In this document: piece after piece, positions 34,749-43,183 of the stretch
How the letters are laid out: each line of letters opens with the position of its first letter
How positions within the stretch are numbered: the first letter of the stretch is position 1
Assembly (NCBI GenBank): GCA_023392615.1
Contig: JAEVYT010000030.1
Span: 248,001-312,000 of the forward strand
Source of the DNA: Bacillota bacterium
Lineage (GTDB): Bacteria; Bacillota; Clostridia; Lachnospirales; Lachnospiraceae
Direction: 5' to 3'
DNA length: 64,000 bases
Made by a program: the position numbers and the translations under genes
Notes under the pieces: model-generated
The model's input: the letters and a program-made list of their open reading frames with translations, nothing else
Databases searched by the model: none
Told to the model about the DNA's origin: nothing

Positions 34749-35384
34749 TTGTATAAGAAAGAAATTTCGAAGGCAGTTATTAATAGATTACCCAGATATT
34801 ATCGTTATTTGGGAGATTTGCTGGAAAAAGATGTTGTACGTATATCTTCCAAGGAATTAAGTGAGAAGATGAAAGTAACTGCATCTCAGATTAGACAGGA
34901 TTTGAATAATTTTGGTGGATTTGGCCAACAGGGATATGGGTATAATGTGGAATACTTACACTCTGAGATTGGCAAAATTCTTGGACTTGATACAAGATAT
35001 AATATGATTATAATAGGTGCCGGTAATCTGGGTTTGGCGCTCGCTAACTATGCAGATTTTGAGCGTAGAGGATTCTTTGTAAAATGTATATTTGATATTA
35101 ATCCCGACTTGGTTGGTACCAGTGTTAGAGGTATTCCGATCAGATCAGGTGATGAAGTGGAAAGTTATCTAAAATCCAACAAGGTAGATATAGCAGCAAT
35201 TACAGTTCCTAAGGCTAAAGCCGCTGCAATTGCGTTAGATATGGCTAATTGGGGGGTAAAAGGTATCTGGAATTTCGCCCCTACTGATTTAAATGTACCC
35301 AAGGGAGTTACAGTTGAAAATGTGCATTTGGCAGAAAGTCTTATGAAGTTATCCTATAGATTATCGGGCAATGAAACAGAGTAA
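34749..35384 (+). CDS. rex: Redox-sensing transcriptional repressor Rex
   Basis: A 211-residue regulator that senses the NADH/NAD ratio and represses fermentation genes. The N-terminal winged helix reads LPRYYRYLGDLLEKDVVRISS and ASQIRQDLNNFGGFG. The Rossmann part has IIIGAGNLGLALANY and IFDINPDLVGT. It starts at TTG 34749, with GAGGAGG about nine bases upstream, and MYKKEISKAVINRLPRYYR matches the family. The next gene is 30 bases away. Confidence 0.95.
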   Translation: MYKKEISKAVINRLPRYYRYLGDLLEKDVVRISSKELSEKMKVTASQIRQDLNNFGGFGQQGYGYNVEYLHSEIGKILGLDTRYNMIIIGAGNLGLALANYADFERRGFFVKCIFDINPDLVGTSVRGIPIRSGDEVESYLKSNKVDIAAITVPKAKAAAIALDMANWGVKGIWNFAPTDLNVPKGVTVENVHLAESLMKLSYRLSGNETE

Positions 35385-35414
35385 CGGAGAACATTTCGTT
35401 CGGGGGTCCCGTAG

Positions 35415-36029
35415 ATGGCAAAGAAAACAAAGCGTATCGATTTTAATAAGGTTGTTAAGGATAGAAAGCTTCCGATTTTAATTCTAGATAGTCGTTGGCA
35501 TGAATTATTCCCTGAGGAACACAAAACACCGGTGATGAAGGAGTTAGAGCGTAAATTGAATAATCTCCTGAAAAAACAGGGAAAACTAGTTCATGATATC
35601 AAAGATATGAAAAAACTGAAGAATAATTTGTTGAATGAAATCATGGCGAATATGGAGATAAGTTCGGATAATATCGGGAAAGCAAAGGAAAAGAAGTTAG
35701 ATCAGAACAAGCAGTTTGTTGCGGAGTTAAATGAAAAGCTCGAGAATGCAATGGAAGAACTTGCAGAGATTCCGTATCTGATAAAAGATGTCAATGAAGA
35801 GTTGATGGCTATAAGCATCAATATATTTTATGATGATTTAGAAGATAATAAAGAAGAACTCAAAAATGTTGCAGATTGGATTGCACAAATGAGAGATGAA
35901 TTGAAAAATAAAATCATATTAAAACAAGATTTAGAAGCAAAGAACTCGATGATTTATACCTATATGCACGATATTCTTGGTGCTGAATTGATGGAGTTAT
36001 TTGATCGAGAGAATAACCAAAATCATTAA
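35415..36029 (+). CDS. Coiled-coil hypothetical protein between rex and acpS
   Basis: A 204-residue cytosolic protein. After a basic start, KLPILILDSRWHELFPE is a compact conserved-looking motif. Long heptad-rich helices fill the rest (ELERKLNNLLKKQGKLVHDIKDMKKL, then LNEKLENAMEELAEI). It has no enzyme motif, signal or membrane span. GGGGG precedes the ATG. The gene lies tightly in the rex-acpS-nnr-alr run, so cotranscription is likely. I do not recognise a named family. Confidence 0.75.
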   Translation: MAKKTKRIDFNKVVKDRKLPILILDSRWHELFPEEHKTPVMKELERKLNNLLKKQGKLVHDIKDMKKLKNNLLNEIMANMEISSDNIGKAKEKKLDQNKQFVAELNEKLENAMEELAEIPYLIKDVNEELMAISINIFYDDLEDNKEELKNVADWIAQMRDELKNKIILKQDLEAKNSMIYTYMHDILGAELMELFDRENNQNH

Positions 36030-36047
36030 GGAAAGGCGCGGGTAATA

Positions 36048-36410
36048 ATGATTACCGGAATTGGCGTTGATTTAATAGAAGTAGATCGCGTGTTAAAAGC
36101 ATGTGAGAAAGACAGCTTTCTCAATAAATATTTCACTGAGGAAGAGATAGAATTAATTCGTGCAGACAGAAATAAGGCAGCAGATAATTTTGCAGTCAAG
36201 GAAGCTGTCTCAAAGATGTTTGGTACAGGCTTCCGTACCTTTTTTCCAAATGAGATTGAAGTTCTGCGTAATCCTTTGGGTAAGCCATATGTGAATCTTT
36301 ATGGGAACGCTGCTGAGATAGCAAAGCAGCAGGGAGTAACCCTAATTCATGTTTCAATATCAAATACAAAGGGTTATGCGAATGCATTTGTTGTTGGGGA
36401 GGCCGGATGA
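36048..36410 (+). CDS. acpS: Holo-[acyl-carrier-protein] synthase
   Basis: A 120-residue enzyme that transfers 4'-phosphopantetheine from CoA to acyl carrier protein. The two metal/CoA motifs are ITGIGVDLIEVDRV and NFAVKEAVSKMFGTGF. Length and ends are typical. Its stop overlaps the next start by four bases, so the two are translationally coupled. Confidence 0.96.
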   Translation: MITGIGVDLIEVDRVLKACEKDSFLNKYFTEEEIELIRADRNKAADNFAVKEAVSKMFGTGFRTFFPNEIEVLRNPLGKPYVNLYGNAAEIAKQQGVTLIHVSISNTKGYANAFVVGEAG

Positions 36411-38017
36411 TGAAATTAGTTCTTAATTCTACCGAGATGAAAGCAATTGATGAATATACAATCAAAACATTAGGGATACCTCAGGAAGTATTGATGGAAC
36501 GAGCTGCCTTTGAAGTAGTGGCAGTGATGAAACAACAGATAAAAAAAGATGACCGCATTCTAGTGGTATGCGGTAGTGGTAATAATGGCGGTGATGGAAT
36601 AGCAGCAGGTAGAATTCTGTATATACAGGGCTATCGTGTTGCTATTCTTTTGATTGGTGAAGAAGGAAAAGGCTCAGAAGGATTTCAAAGGCAGTTACAA
36701 ATAGCGAAGAATTTGGGCATGCAATTTGAACACAGAAGCAACCTTGGTGAATATAATATAATGATTGACGCAATATTCGGGATTGGCCTATCTAGACCTG
36801 TAACAGGAATATATGAAGAGATTATTACAAAGATAAATGAGATGAAGTCAGTCGTGTACGCCATAGATATTCCGTCAGGGATCTCTACCGATACCGGTAA
36901 AGTAATGAACATTGCAGTAAGAGCCGATTATACGGTAACCTTTGGCTACCACAAACTCGGGCTTTTATTTTATCCAGGCACTGATTATGCAGGAACGATT
37001 AAAATTGCTGATATTGGATTTGGAAGTATTGATCAATGCGGAATCCACATAAATACTGTTTATTATGACGAGGAAGACTTATCATTAATCCCGTCAAGAA
37101 GCAATTGTGGGAATAAGGGGACTTTTGGAAAGGTACTTGTGATAGCCGGAAGTAAGGGAATGAGCGGGGCGGCTTATCTTTCTGCTAAAGCGGCATATCG
37201 AACAGGTGCAGGGATGGTTAAGATAGTAACAACGGAAGATAACCGGATTATTCTTCAATCGATATTGCCAGAGGCTCTCTTTCGCGCTTATGATGATTCT
37301 TCTGTTGATGCAACCGCTCGTAAAGAGGGGATACAAAAGGATTTAGATTGGGCGGATGTAATAGTATTTGGACCTGGCATCGGAATAACACAGACGTCCT
37401 CTGATCTATTGGATTTTGTGTTGGAAAACCGTAACAAACCATTGGTTATAGATGCGGATGGAATTAATCTGCTGAGTATGAAACTAGATGATCAGCTAAA
37501 GAATATCAATCATAATACAGTGGAAGAATTAGCGGGAAAGGGTGAAAAAATCAAAACAACTCCTGTGAATGAGAGACTTGGGAAATTAACCACCCTATTA
37601 AACGGGCAGATTATATTAACACCGCATCTTAAGGAATTATCTCAATTACTTAATAAACCGATTTCTGATATTGTCAATAATCTGGTTGACACTGCCTTTC
37701 AATGTTCTTATAATAATAATTTGATATATGCAATCAAGGATGCACGTACAATTGTTACTAGGGAAGGACAAAAACACATTAATACATCCGGTAATAACGG
37801 AATGGCAACCGCTGGTAGCGGTGATGTGCTCACAGGTATGATTGCCGCTCTTATTGCACAGGGGATGAATCTTTATGATGCTACCTGCCTTGGAGTTTAT
37901 CTTCATGGTTTGGCTGGGGATGAAGCGTCAGGTTCAAAAGGAAAATATTCCTTAATGGCAACTGACATCGTGGATCATATTGAAACAGTGTTAAAAAAGC
38001 GGGATAATATATTATAG
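36407..38017 (+). CDS. nnr: Bifunctional NAD(P)H-hydrate epimerase/dehydratase
   Basis: A 536-residue repair enzyme. Residues 1-210 form the YjeF N-terminal epimerase (VCGSGNNGGDGIAAGR, then FGIGLSRPVTG). Residues 230-530 form the ADP/ATP-dependent dehydratase of ribokinase fold (GKVLVIAGSKGMSGAAYLSAKAA, DADGINLL, NGMATAGSGDVLTGMIAALIAQG). It restores NADH and NADPH damaged by hydration. A Lys/Glu-rich stretch of about 40 residues near residue 365 looks like an inserted loop. It overlaps acpS by four bases. Confidence 0.94.
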   Translation: MMKLVLNSTEMKAIDEYTIKTLGIPQEVLMERAAFEVVAVMKQQIKKDDRILVVCGSGNNGGDGIAAGRILYIQGYRVAILLIGEEGKGSEGFQRQLQIAKNLGMQFEHRSNLGEYNIMIDAIFGIGLSRPVTGIYEEIITKINEMKSVVYAIDIPSGISTDTGKVMNIAVRADYTVTFGYHKLGLLFYPGTDYAGTIKIADIGFGSIDQCGIHINTVYYDEEDLSLIPSRSNCGNKGTFGKVLVIAGSKGMSGAAYLSAKAAYRTGAGMVKIVTTEDNRIILQSILPEALFRAYDDSSVDATARKEGIQKDLDWADVIVFGPGIGITQTSSDLLDFVLENRNKPLVIDADGINLLSMKLDDQLKNINHNTVEELAGKGEKIKTTPVNERLGKLTTLLNGQIILTPHLKELSQLLNKPISDIVNNLVDTAFQCSYNNNLIYAIKDARTIVTREGQKHINTSGNNGMATAGSGDVLTGMIAALIAQGMNLYDATCLGVYLHGLAGDEASGSKGKYSLMATDIVDHIETVLKKRDNIL

Positions 38018-38095
38018 TAACGTATTAACTTTGGATGAAACGATAAAGTGTTCCGGTTTATATCGTAAACACGTGGAAAGGCTAGCGAACGTATT

Positions 38096-39244
38096 ATGAA
38101 CGAAAAAAATGATACTCAAGAGCAGGCTTACTACAGAGTGCAAGCTAATGTCAATATTAGTGCAATACAACATAATCTGCAGGAAGTTCGAAAGAAGATC
38201 AATAAAGATACAAAATTAATGGTGATAATTAAGGCGGACGGTTATGGTCATGGAGCGATACCGATTGCAATGGTTTTGGATGAAGATAAGAATGTTGATG
38301 CATATGGAGTTGCTATTATTGAGGAAGCTATAGAACTTAGGAATGCGGGTATTAAAAAACCAATACTAATACTAGGTTATACAGCAAAAGAGCAGCATCA
38401 TCTGGTGATATCTTATGATATTGCACAAACTGTTTTTCAATACGATATGGCTGAAAGTTTATCAATGGAGGCAATGCGTCAGGGTAAGATTGCTAAGATC
38501 CATATCAAACTGGACACCGGTATGAGTAGAATTGGTTTTGCCGATACCAAGGAAAGTGTTGAGATTATAAAGAAGATCTCTGAGCTCCCGTCGATTGAAT
38601 TGGAAGGGATGTTTTCACATTTCGCATGTGCGGATGAGTGTGATAAACATAGCGCTTTGGTACAGTTAAATAGGTACATAGCCTTTCATAACATGCTGGA
38701 AGAAAAACAAATTCATATTCCAATTAAACATTTAGCGAACAGTGCAGGTATTATGGAGATTCCACAGGCTTATTTTAATATGGTTCGTTCCGGAATAGTA
38801 ACCTATGGAATATATCCTTCTGACGAAGTCAATAAGAAGGAACTCCAGCTTACTCCTGCAATGGAATGGAAGACTCATGTTGTGTTTGTAAAAGAAGTGG
38901 AGGAGGGAATCGGTGTTAGCTACGGTTCCACCTATGTTACAAATAAAAGGATGAAAATTGCTACGATTCCTGTTGGTTATGCAGATGGTTATTCGAGAAA
39001 TCTATCGAATACCGGGAGAGTGATTATTCACGGAGTATATGCACCCATTATCGGAAGAATCTGCATGGATCAATTTATGGTAGACGTTACAGGAATCGAC
39101 AACGTACAACAAGGTGATGAAGTTACCTTACTCGGTAAAGATGGTGACGCATATATCAGTGCAGAAGAACTCGCCGCTAATTCGCATTCCTTTCCTTATG
39201 AATTGGTGTGCACAGTCGGAAAGAGAGTTCCGAGAGTTTATTGA
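38096..39244 (+). CDS. alr: Alanine racemase
   Basis: A 382-residue PLP enzyme that makes D-alanine for peptidoglycan. The PLP lysine is in MVIIKADGYGHGAIPIA, and the catalytic Tyr in GVSYGSTYVTNK. The beta-barrel C-terminus with GRICMDQFMVDVTGI is canonical. AAAGG lies about 13 bases before the ATG, a long spacing. It belongs to the rex-acpS-nnr run and precedes the mazF-type toxin gene, an order also known in Bacillus. Confidence 0.95.
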   Translation: MNEKNDTQEQAYYRVQANVNISAIQHNLQEVRKKINKDTKLMVIIKADGYGHGAIPIAMVLDEDKNVDAYGVAIIEEAIELRNAGIKKPILILGYTAKEQHHLVISYDIAQTVFQYDMAESLSMEAMRQGKIAKIHIKLDTGMSRIGFADTKESVEIIKKISELPSIELEGMFSHFACADECDKHSALVQLNRYIAFHNMLEEKQIHIPIKHLANSAGIMEIPQAYFNMVRSGIVTYGIYPSDEVNKKELQLTPAMEWKTHVVFVKEVEEGIGVSYGSTYVTNKRMKIATIPVGYADGYSRNLSNTGRVIIHGVYAPIIGRICMDQFMVDVTGIDNVQQGDEVTLLGKDGDAYISAEELAANSHSFPYELVCTVGKRVPRVY

Positions 39245-39381
39245 TCTTGGAAATAAGAGAATGAACTACTTGAGATGAAGCATGGTCATCACTGAGTAAA
39301 TATGAAACTAATACACTTTATGGTATACACACGAAAAAAGTGGCAATAATAAGGGTAGCCTAATATTGGAGTGTGAATAAA

Positions 39382-39741
39382 GTGGTAATTAAACGTGGAG
39401 ATATCTTCTATGCGGATTTGAGACCTGTGGTCGGATCCGAACAAGGCGGTGTCAGGCCGGTTCTGATTATTCAGAATGATACAGGTAATAAACATAGTCC
39501 TACCGTAATTTGTGCGGCCATTACATCTAAAATGAATAAAGCAAAGCTTCCAACACATGTGGAATTAGATGCAGAAAAATACGGAATAGTGAAGGATTCA
39601 GTTATTTTACTGGAGCAGGTTAGGACAATAGATAAATCCAGATTGAAAGAAAAAGTCTGTCATTTGGATAGAGATGTATTGAAGAAAATTGATAGAGCAC
39701 TTATTATTAGTTTTTCTTTGGATACATATTTTAATAACTAA
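39382..39741 (+). CDS. MazF/NdoA-type endoribonuclease toxin
   Basis: A 119-residue PemK/MazF protein, an mRNA-cleaving toxin. The start reads VIKRGDIFYADLRPVVGSEQGGVRP, where the RGDI and Ser-Glu-Gln-Gly-Gly elements are typical. LLEQVRTIDKSRL is the second conserved block. GGAG placed ten bases before GTG 39382 supports that start; a GTG at 39373 is too close. In Bacillus a CopG-like antitoxin gene lies between alr and this gene. Here the 137 bases before it hold no such frame. Confidence 0.92.
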   Translation: MVIKRGDIFYADLRPVVGSEQGGVRPVLIIQNDTGNKHSPTVICAAITSKMNKAKLPTHVELDAEKYGIVKDSVILLEQVRTIDKSRLKEKVCHLDRDVLKKIDRALIISFSLDTYFNN

Positions 39742-39744
39742 GCA

Positions 39745-39779
39745 AGAAAAAAGGAACCTGCGAAAGGTTCCTTTTTTCT
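39745..39779 (+). terminator. Strong terminator after the mazF-type gene
   Basis: AGAAAAAAGGAACC and GGTTCCTTTTTTCT form a perfect stem around a seven-base loop. Confidence 0.92.
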
Positions 39780-40106
39780 GTTATACAGCAGGGGAGCTGT
39801 ATAACTTTGCGTATAATAGGGTGGGAGTAGAAAGTGTTTTATCACTGTCTATGTATATAATATAACTTCTAAATGTGTCCTTACGGTGAACTAAATCTAA
39901 AAAAAGAATAAAGCAATTATGAGTTAAATATAAAACAGCTCTTTTGTGTAAATATTGCGTTAAGAATTATGGGGATTACTGGTTTCCCTTGAAAAATATA
40001 AAGAAAATATGTAAAATGAAAAGATAGCGATTGATGGAGAATCTATAAGGAATAACATTATAGAGTGGACAAGATAAAAGGCTAGACATATAAATAGGAG
40101 AATAAT
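39780..40106. other. Intergenic stretch with one small hairpin
   Basis: TTATACAGC and GCTGTATAA form a hairpin at about 39781-39803. The rest is AT-rich with no coding frame that I can support and no clear promoter. Confidence 0.5.
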
Positions 40107-40694
40107 ATGCGTATAGGATTATTACGGCATTTTAAAGTGAATTGCCCACATAAGAAAATGATGACCTCAAAAGAGTTTCGTGAGTGGTCAGAAAAATATG
40201 AAGTATCAAAGGTAATTAAGAAAAAAGTTGAAATGTATGGACTGGAATGGGATATCTGCTATGCAAGCGATTTACCAAGAGCGGTTACCACTGCGAAAGA
40301 AGTATATAGCGGAAATGTGTTACTTGATACATTACTTAGAGAAGTGGACAATGCTCCTTTTATACATACGGAACGTATTAAATTGCCATTTGAAATATGG
40401 CATCTGTGTGGAAGACTTGCTTGGTATTTTAAGTCCAAGAGTCAACCGGAGAATAGAATAGAAACCAGAAAAAGGATTAATCAATTCCTAGACCGAATAG
40501 ACTGGGAGCAGGAGAATATATTGATCGTTTTTCACGGATTTATGATTTATAATTTTCAAAAAGAACTAAGAAAACGAGGTTTCAAAGGTGCAAAGCTGAA
40601 ACTAGTTAAGAATGGTGTGCTTTATGAATATATCAGAGATGAGTTACAAAAGGAAGCAGTAGAGAATGAAGATAACGTTAATATGTGTGGGTAA
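40107..40694 (+). CDS. Histidine phosphatase family protein
   Basis: A 195-residue protein of the phosphoglycerate mutase-like fold. The usual RHG is LLRHFKV here, so the Gly is replaced by Phe. The second motif is YASDLPRAVTTAKE, and the distal His is in LIVFHGFMIYN. The catalytic His is kept, so activity is plausible. Its end overlaps the rlmH start by 29 bases, which implies coupling. The substrate is unknown. Confidence 0.8.
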   Translation: MRIGLLRHFKVNCPHKKMMTSKEFREWSEKYEVSKVIKKKVEMYGLEWDICYASDLPRAVTTAKEVYSGNVLLDTLLREVDNAPFIHTERIKLPFEIWHLCGRLAWYFKSKSQPENRIETRKRINQFLDRIDWEQENILIVFHGFMIYNFQKELRKRGFKGAKLKLVKNGVLYEYIRDELQKEAVENEDNVNMCG

Positions 40695-41145
40695 ATTGAA
40701 AGAGAAATATCTCGCTCAGGGAGTGGAAGAATACTGTAAGCGACTAACAAGATATTGCAATATGGAGATTGTAGAACTTCCGGATGAAAAAACACCCGAT
40801 CATGCAAGTGAAGCTTTGGAAGAGGTAATTAAGAAAAAAGAAGGAGAGCGTATCTTAAAAGCTCTCAAGGAAGACTCCTACTGCATTGCGCTGGCGATTG
40901 ACGGCAAGATGTTATCCTCCGAGGAACTTGCAAGTAAGATTGATACACTAGGGATAACGGGCACGAGCCATATATCCTTAATTATCGGTGGATCACTCGG
41001 ATTATCCAAAGAAGTACTAGCGCGTGCAGATTTCAAGCTTAGCTTTTCCAAAATGACGTTCCCTCATCAGCTAATGCGAATGATATTAGTAGAGCAGGTC
41101 TACCGTGCTTATCGTATTATTCATAATCAGCCGTATCATAAATAA
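40666..41145 (+). CDS. rlmH: 23S rRNA (pseudouridine-1915 N3) methyltransferase
   Basis: A 159-residue SPOUT methyltransferase that modifies 23S rRNA pseudouridine 1915 of assembled ribosomes. The start MKITLICVGKLKEKYLAQGVEEY, the knot motif LIIGGSLGLSKEV, and the end KMTFPHQLMRMILVEQVYRAYRI are diagnostic. The length is normal. It starts inside the end of the phosphatase gene. Confidence 0.97.
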   Translation: MKITLICVGKLKEKYLAQGVEEYCKRLTRYCNMEIVELPDEKTPDHASEALEEVIKKKEGERILKALKEDSYCIALAIDGKMLSSEELASKIDTLGITGTSHISLIIGGSLGLSKEVLARADFKLSFSKMTFPHQLMRMILVEQVYRAYRIIHNQPYHK

Positions 41146-41219
41146 ATGAGCAAGCGCAAAGTATGGGATTTAGTTATGGTAAACCTATATGTCTTTTGTA
41201 TACAAGAAGTGAAATAAAG

Positions 41220-41284
41220 GAACGATGTCTGCTTCCCTTAATGCACCTTAGGAGTGCCTGGGAAGAGACATCGTTTCTTTTTTA
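41220..41284 (+). terminator. rlmH terminator
   Basis: AACGATGTCT and AGACATCGTT form the stem base, inner CTTCCC and GGGAAG continue it, and TTTCTTTTTT follows. Confidence 0.9.
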
Positions 41285-41328
41285 AATACTGTTGAATTGC
41301 ACAAGCCTTCATAATGTAGTTCGAAACT

Positions 41329-41898
41329 TTACGCGAATCCGAAGTAACGCATGATACCCAAATAGATTCCATATGCAAACTGGTATTGATCATCACGTAA
41401 TTTTTCTGCATCGGAGGGATTAGTTAAGTATCCTAATTCGATTAACATGGAGGTCATTGCAGTCCTTCTCAATACATAAAGGGATGGTCTAACCCTAATA
41501 CCATTATCGATAGTACCGGTCATCTGATTAATTCCAACCATAATTTGTTCTGCCATCCACTGCGCCTGAGTTTGTAGCTGGTAGATATAGATTTCTGTGC
41601 CATTGATGGCCGGATTGGGGTTGGAATTACAATGAATACTAATAAAATAATCAGCTGGCCATTCGTTTGCTAAACGTACTCTTTCTGCAAGGCTGGTGGA
41701 GCTACTGGTACCTAAAACAGTGGTTGGGGTCGGACGAGATACTCTTGCTTCAAATCTAGGATCACTATTGAGGAGATTTGCAAGATATAACCCTACCTGG
41801 TAATTAATATCCTGTTCATACAGTCCATTTGCGGTAGCACCGGCATTTGGATAGCCGGTTGGATTGTGACCTTGGTCTATAAATATCTTAATAGGCAA
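41329..41898 (-). CDS. N-acetylmuramoyl-L-alanine amidase without signal peptide
   Basis: A 189-residue Amidase_3 domain alone. Zinc residues are in IFIDQGHNPTG, GLYEQDINYQVG, and FISIHCNSNPNP, and the catalytic Glu in MLIELGYLTNPSD. It starts at TTG 41898, with AAGGAAG about seven bases upstream. There is no signal or wall-binding domain, so it would act during lysis, sporulation or via a non-classical route. It is a second amidase besides the one at 26104. Confidence 0.88.
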   Translation of the reverse strand: MPIKIFIDQGHNPTGYPNAGATANGLYEQDINYQVGLYLANLLNSDPRFEARVSRPTPTTVLGTSSSTSLAERVRLANEWPADYFISIHCNSNPNPAINGTEIYIYQLQTQAQWMAEQIMVGINQMTGTIDNGIRVRPSLYVLRRTAMTSMLIELGYLTNPSDAEKLRDDQYQFAYGIYLGIMRYFGFA

Positions 41899-42049
41899 AG
41901 AAACACTTCCTTTTCATTTTAACTATAATATCATATTCTTGAGGCATAAACTTGTTACCAGAGGGGAGTTAATTAGTAAATTCATATAGTAAATAAACGA
42001 AAAGGATGCTATACTATGGTTATAAATTTACAGTAAATGAGGAGTAAGA

Positions 42050-43105
42050 ATGCGAAATAAAACGGACAAGCATAGATTGTCAAATCAAAACAAAGTGATT
42101 ACGTTAGCTGCAATGTGCAGTATAGCGATCGGAATTATCATTATTTTGGCTGGTATGTTTTATTATAAATACCGTATTTCCGAATTGGGATTAACGGAAC
42201 AAGATGAATATAAACAGTATGATTATCATTATGTAATTATATCAGAAGAAGCAGACAGTACCTTTTGGAAGGCAATTTATCAAGGAGCAATGGAAAAAGC
42301 TAAGAAAAACAATGTTTATGTTGAGAAAATTGGAAGTGATTTATCAATTAAATATTCCTTGCAGGATTTGATGAAAATTGCAATTGCCTCTAAGGTTGAC
42401 GGAATTATTCTGGAACCGAACGGGGATGAAGATATGAATGAATTGATTGATAAAGCTTATAAGGCTGATATCCCTGTTGTAACAGTTCTTAAGGATACAC
42501 CAAGAAGCAAGCGTATCAGCTATGTAGGTAAAAATAGTTATGATCAAGGTCAGACTTATGCGAGAGAAATACTCCAGGCAGTTCGTGAAGGAGTAAAGAA
42601 TATAACTGTTTTATTAAATAATGACCCGAATGATACTACACAAAAGGTGATTTACTCCAATATTGTCGGAGCAGTTGCAAAGCATAGAGTAACAGTAAAG
42701 TCTGTGATGGTAAACACCAAGGATGCATTTAGTTCAGAAGACAGTATACGTAAGATTATGATGGATAAAGTAAATCCTCCTGATTTATTGGTATGTCTGA
42801 CAGAATCGGACACCAGAAGTGCTTATCAGGCGGTGGTGGATTACAATAAAGTTGGTCAGGTTGGAATCGTTGGTTACTATAATTCAGATATGATTTTATT
42901 GGCAATTGAAAAGAATATTGTACGTTCAACTATGACATTGGATGCAAAACAAATGGGAGCAAATTGCGTAGAGGCATTGACGGAGTATAAAAAAACTAAT
43001 TATGTTAGTGAATACTATTCGGTTGATATCAATGTTATAAACAAGAATAATGTAAAAGACTATATTAAGAATATAAATAAGAATAAAACCGATGATGACG
43101 AATAA
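42050..43105 (+). CDS. Membrane-anchored sugar-binding sensor protein (XylFII-like)
   Basis: A 351-residue protein. One N-terminal membrane span (VITLAAMCSIAIGIIIILAGMFYY) without lipobox anchors a periplasmic-binding fold of type I (Peripla_BP_4): DGIILEPNGDED, DIPVVTVLKDTPRS, YVGKNSYDQGQ. It is followed by a sensor kinase and a YesN-type regulator. This order matches the three-part XylFII-LytS-YesN sugar sensing described in clostridia, in which the anchored binding protein contacts the kinase. GAGGAG precedes the ATG. The sugar cannot be read from sequence. Confidence 0.83.
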   Translation: MRNKTDKHRLSNQNKVITLAAMCSIAIGIIIILAGMFYYKYRISELGLTEQDEYKQYDYHYVIISEEADSTFWKAIYQGAMEKAKKNNVYVEKIGSDLSIKYSLQDLMKIAIASKVDGIILEPNGDEDMNELIDKAYKADIPVVTVLKDTPRSKRISYVGKNSYDQGQTYAREILQAVREGVKNITVLLNNDPNDTTQKVIYSNIVGAVAKHRVTVKSVMVNTKDAFSSEDSIRKIMMDKVNPPDLLVCLTESDTRSAYQAVVDYNKVGQVGIVGYYNSDMILLAIEKNIVRSTMTLDAKQMGANCVEALTEYKKTNYVSEYYSVDINVINKNNVKDYIKNINKNKTDDDE

Positions 43106-43183
43106 TTGCTAGCACACATGATTCGGATATTTACATCAAGTGTCTTGAATTACAAAGGTGTTTATTTAGCGGGGGTTACAAAA

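Noticed and set aside
34567..34860. 97-residue frame with an N-terminal hydrophobic stretch before rex
   Set aside because: It covers the rex promoter and the rex start in another frame, and has no family features.
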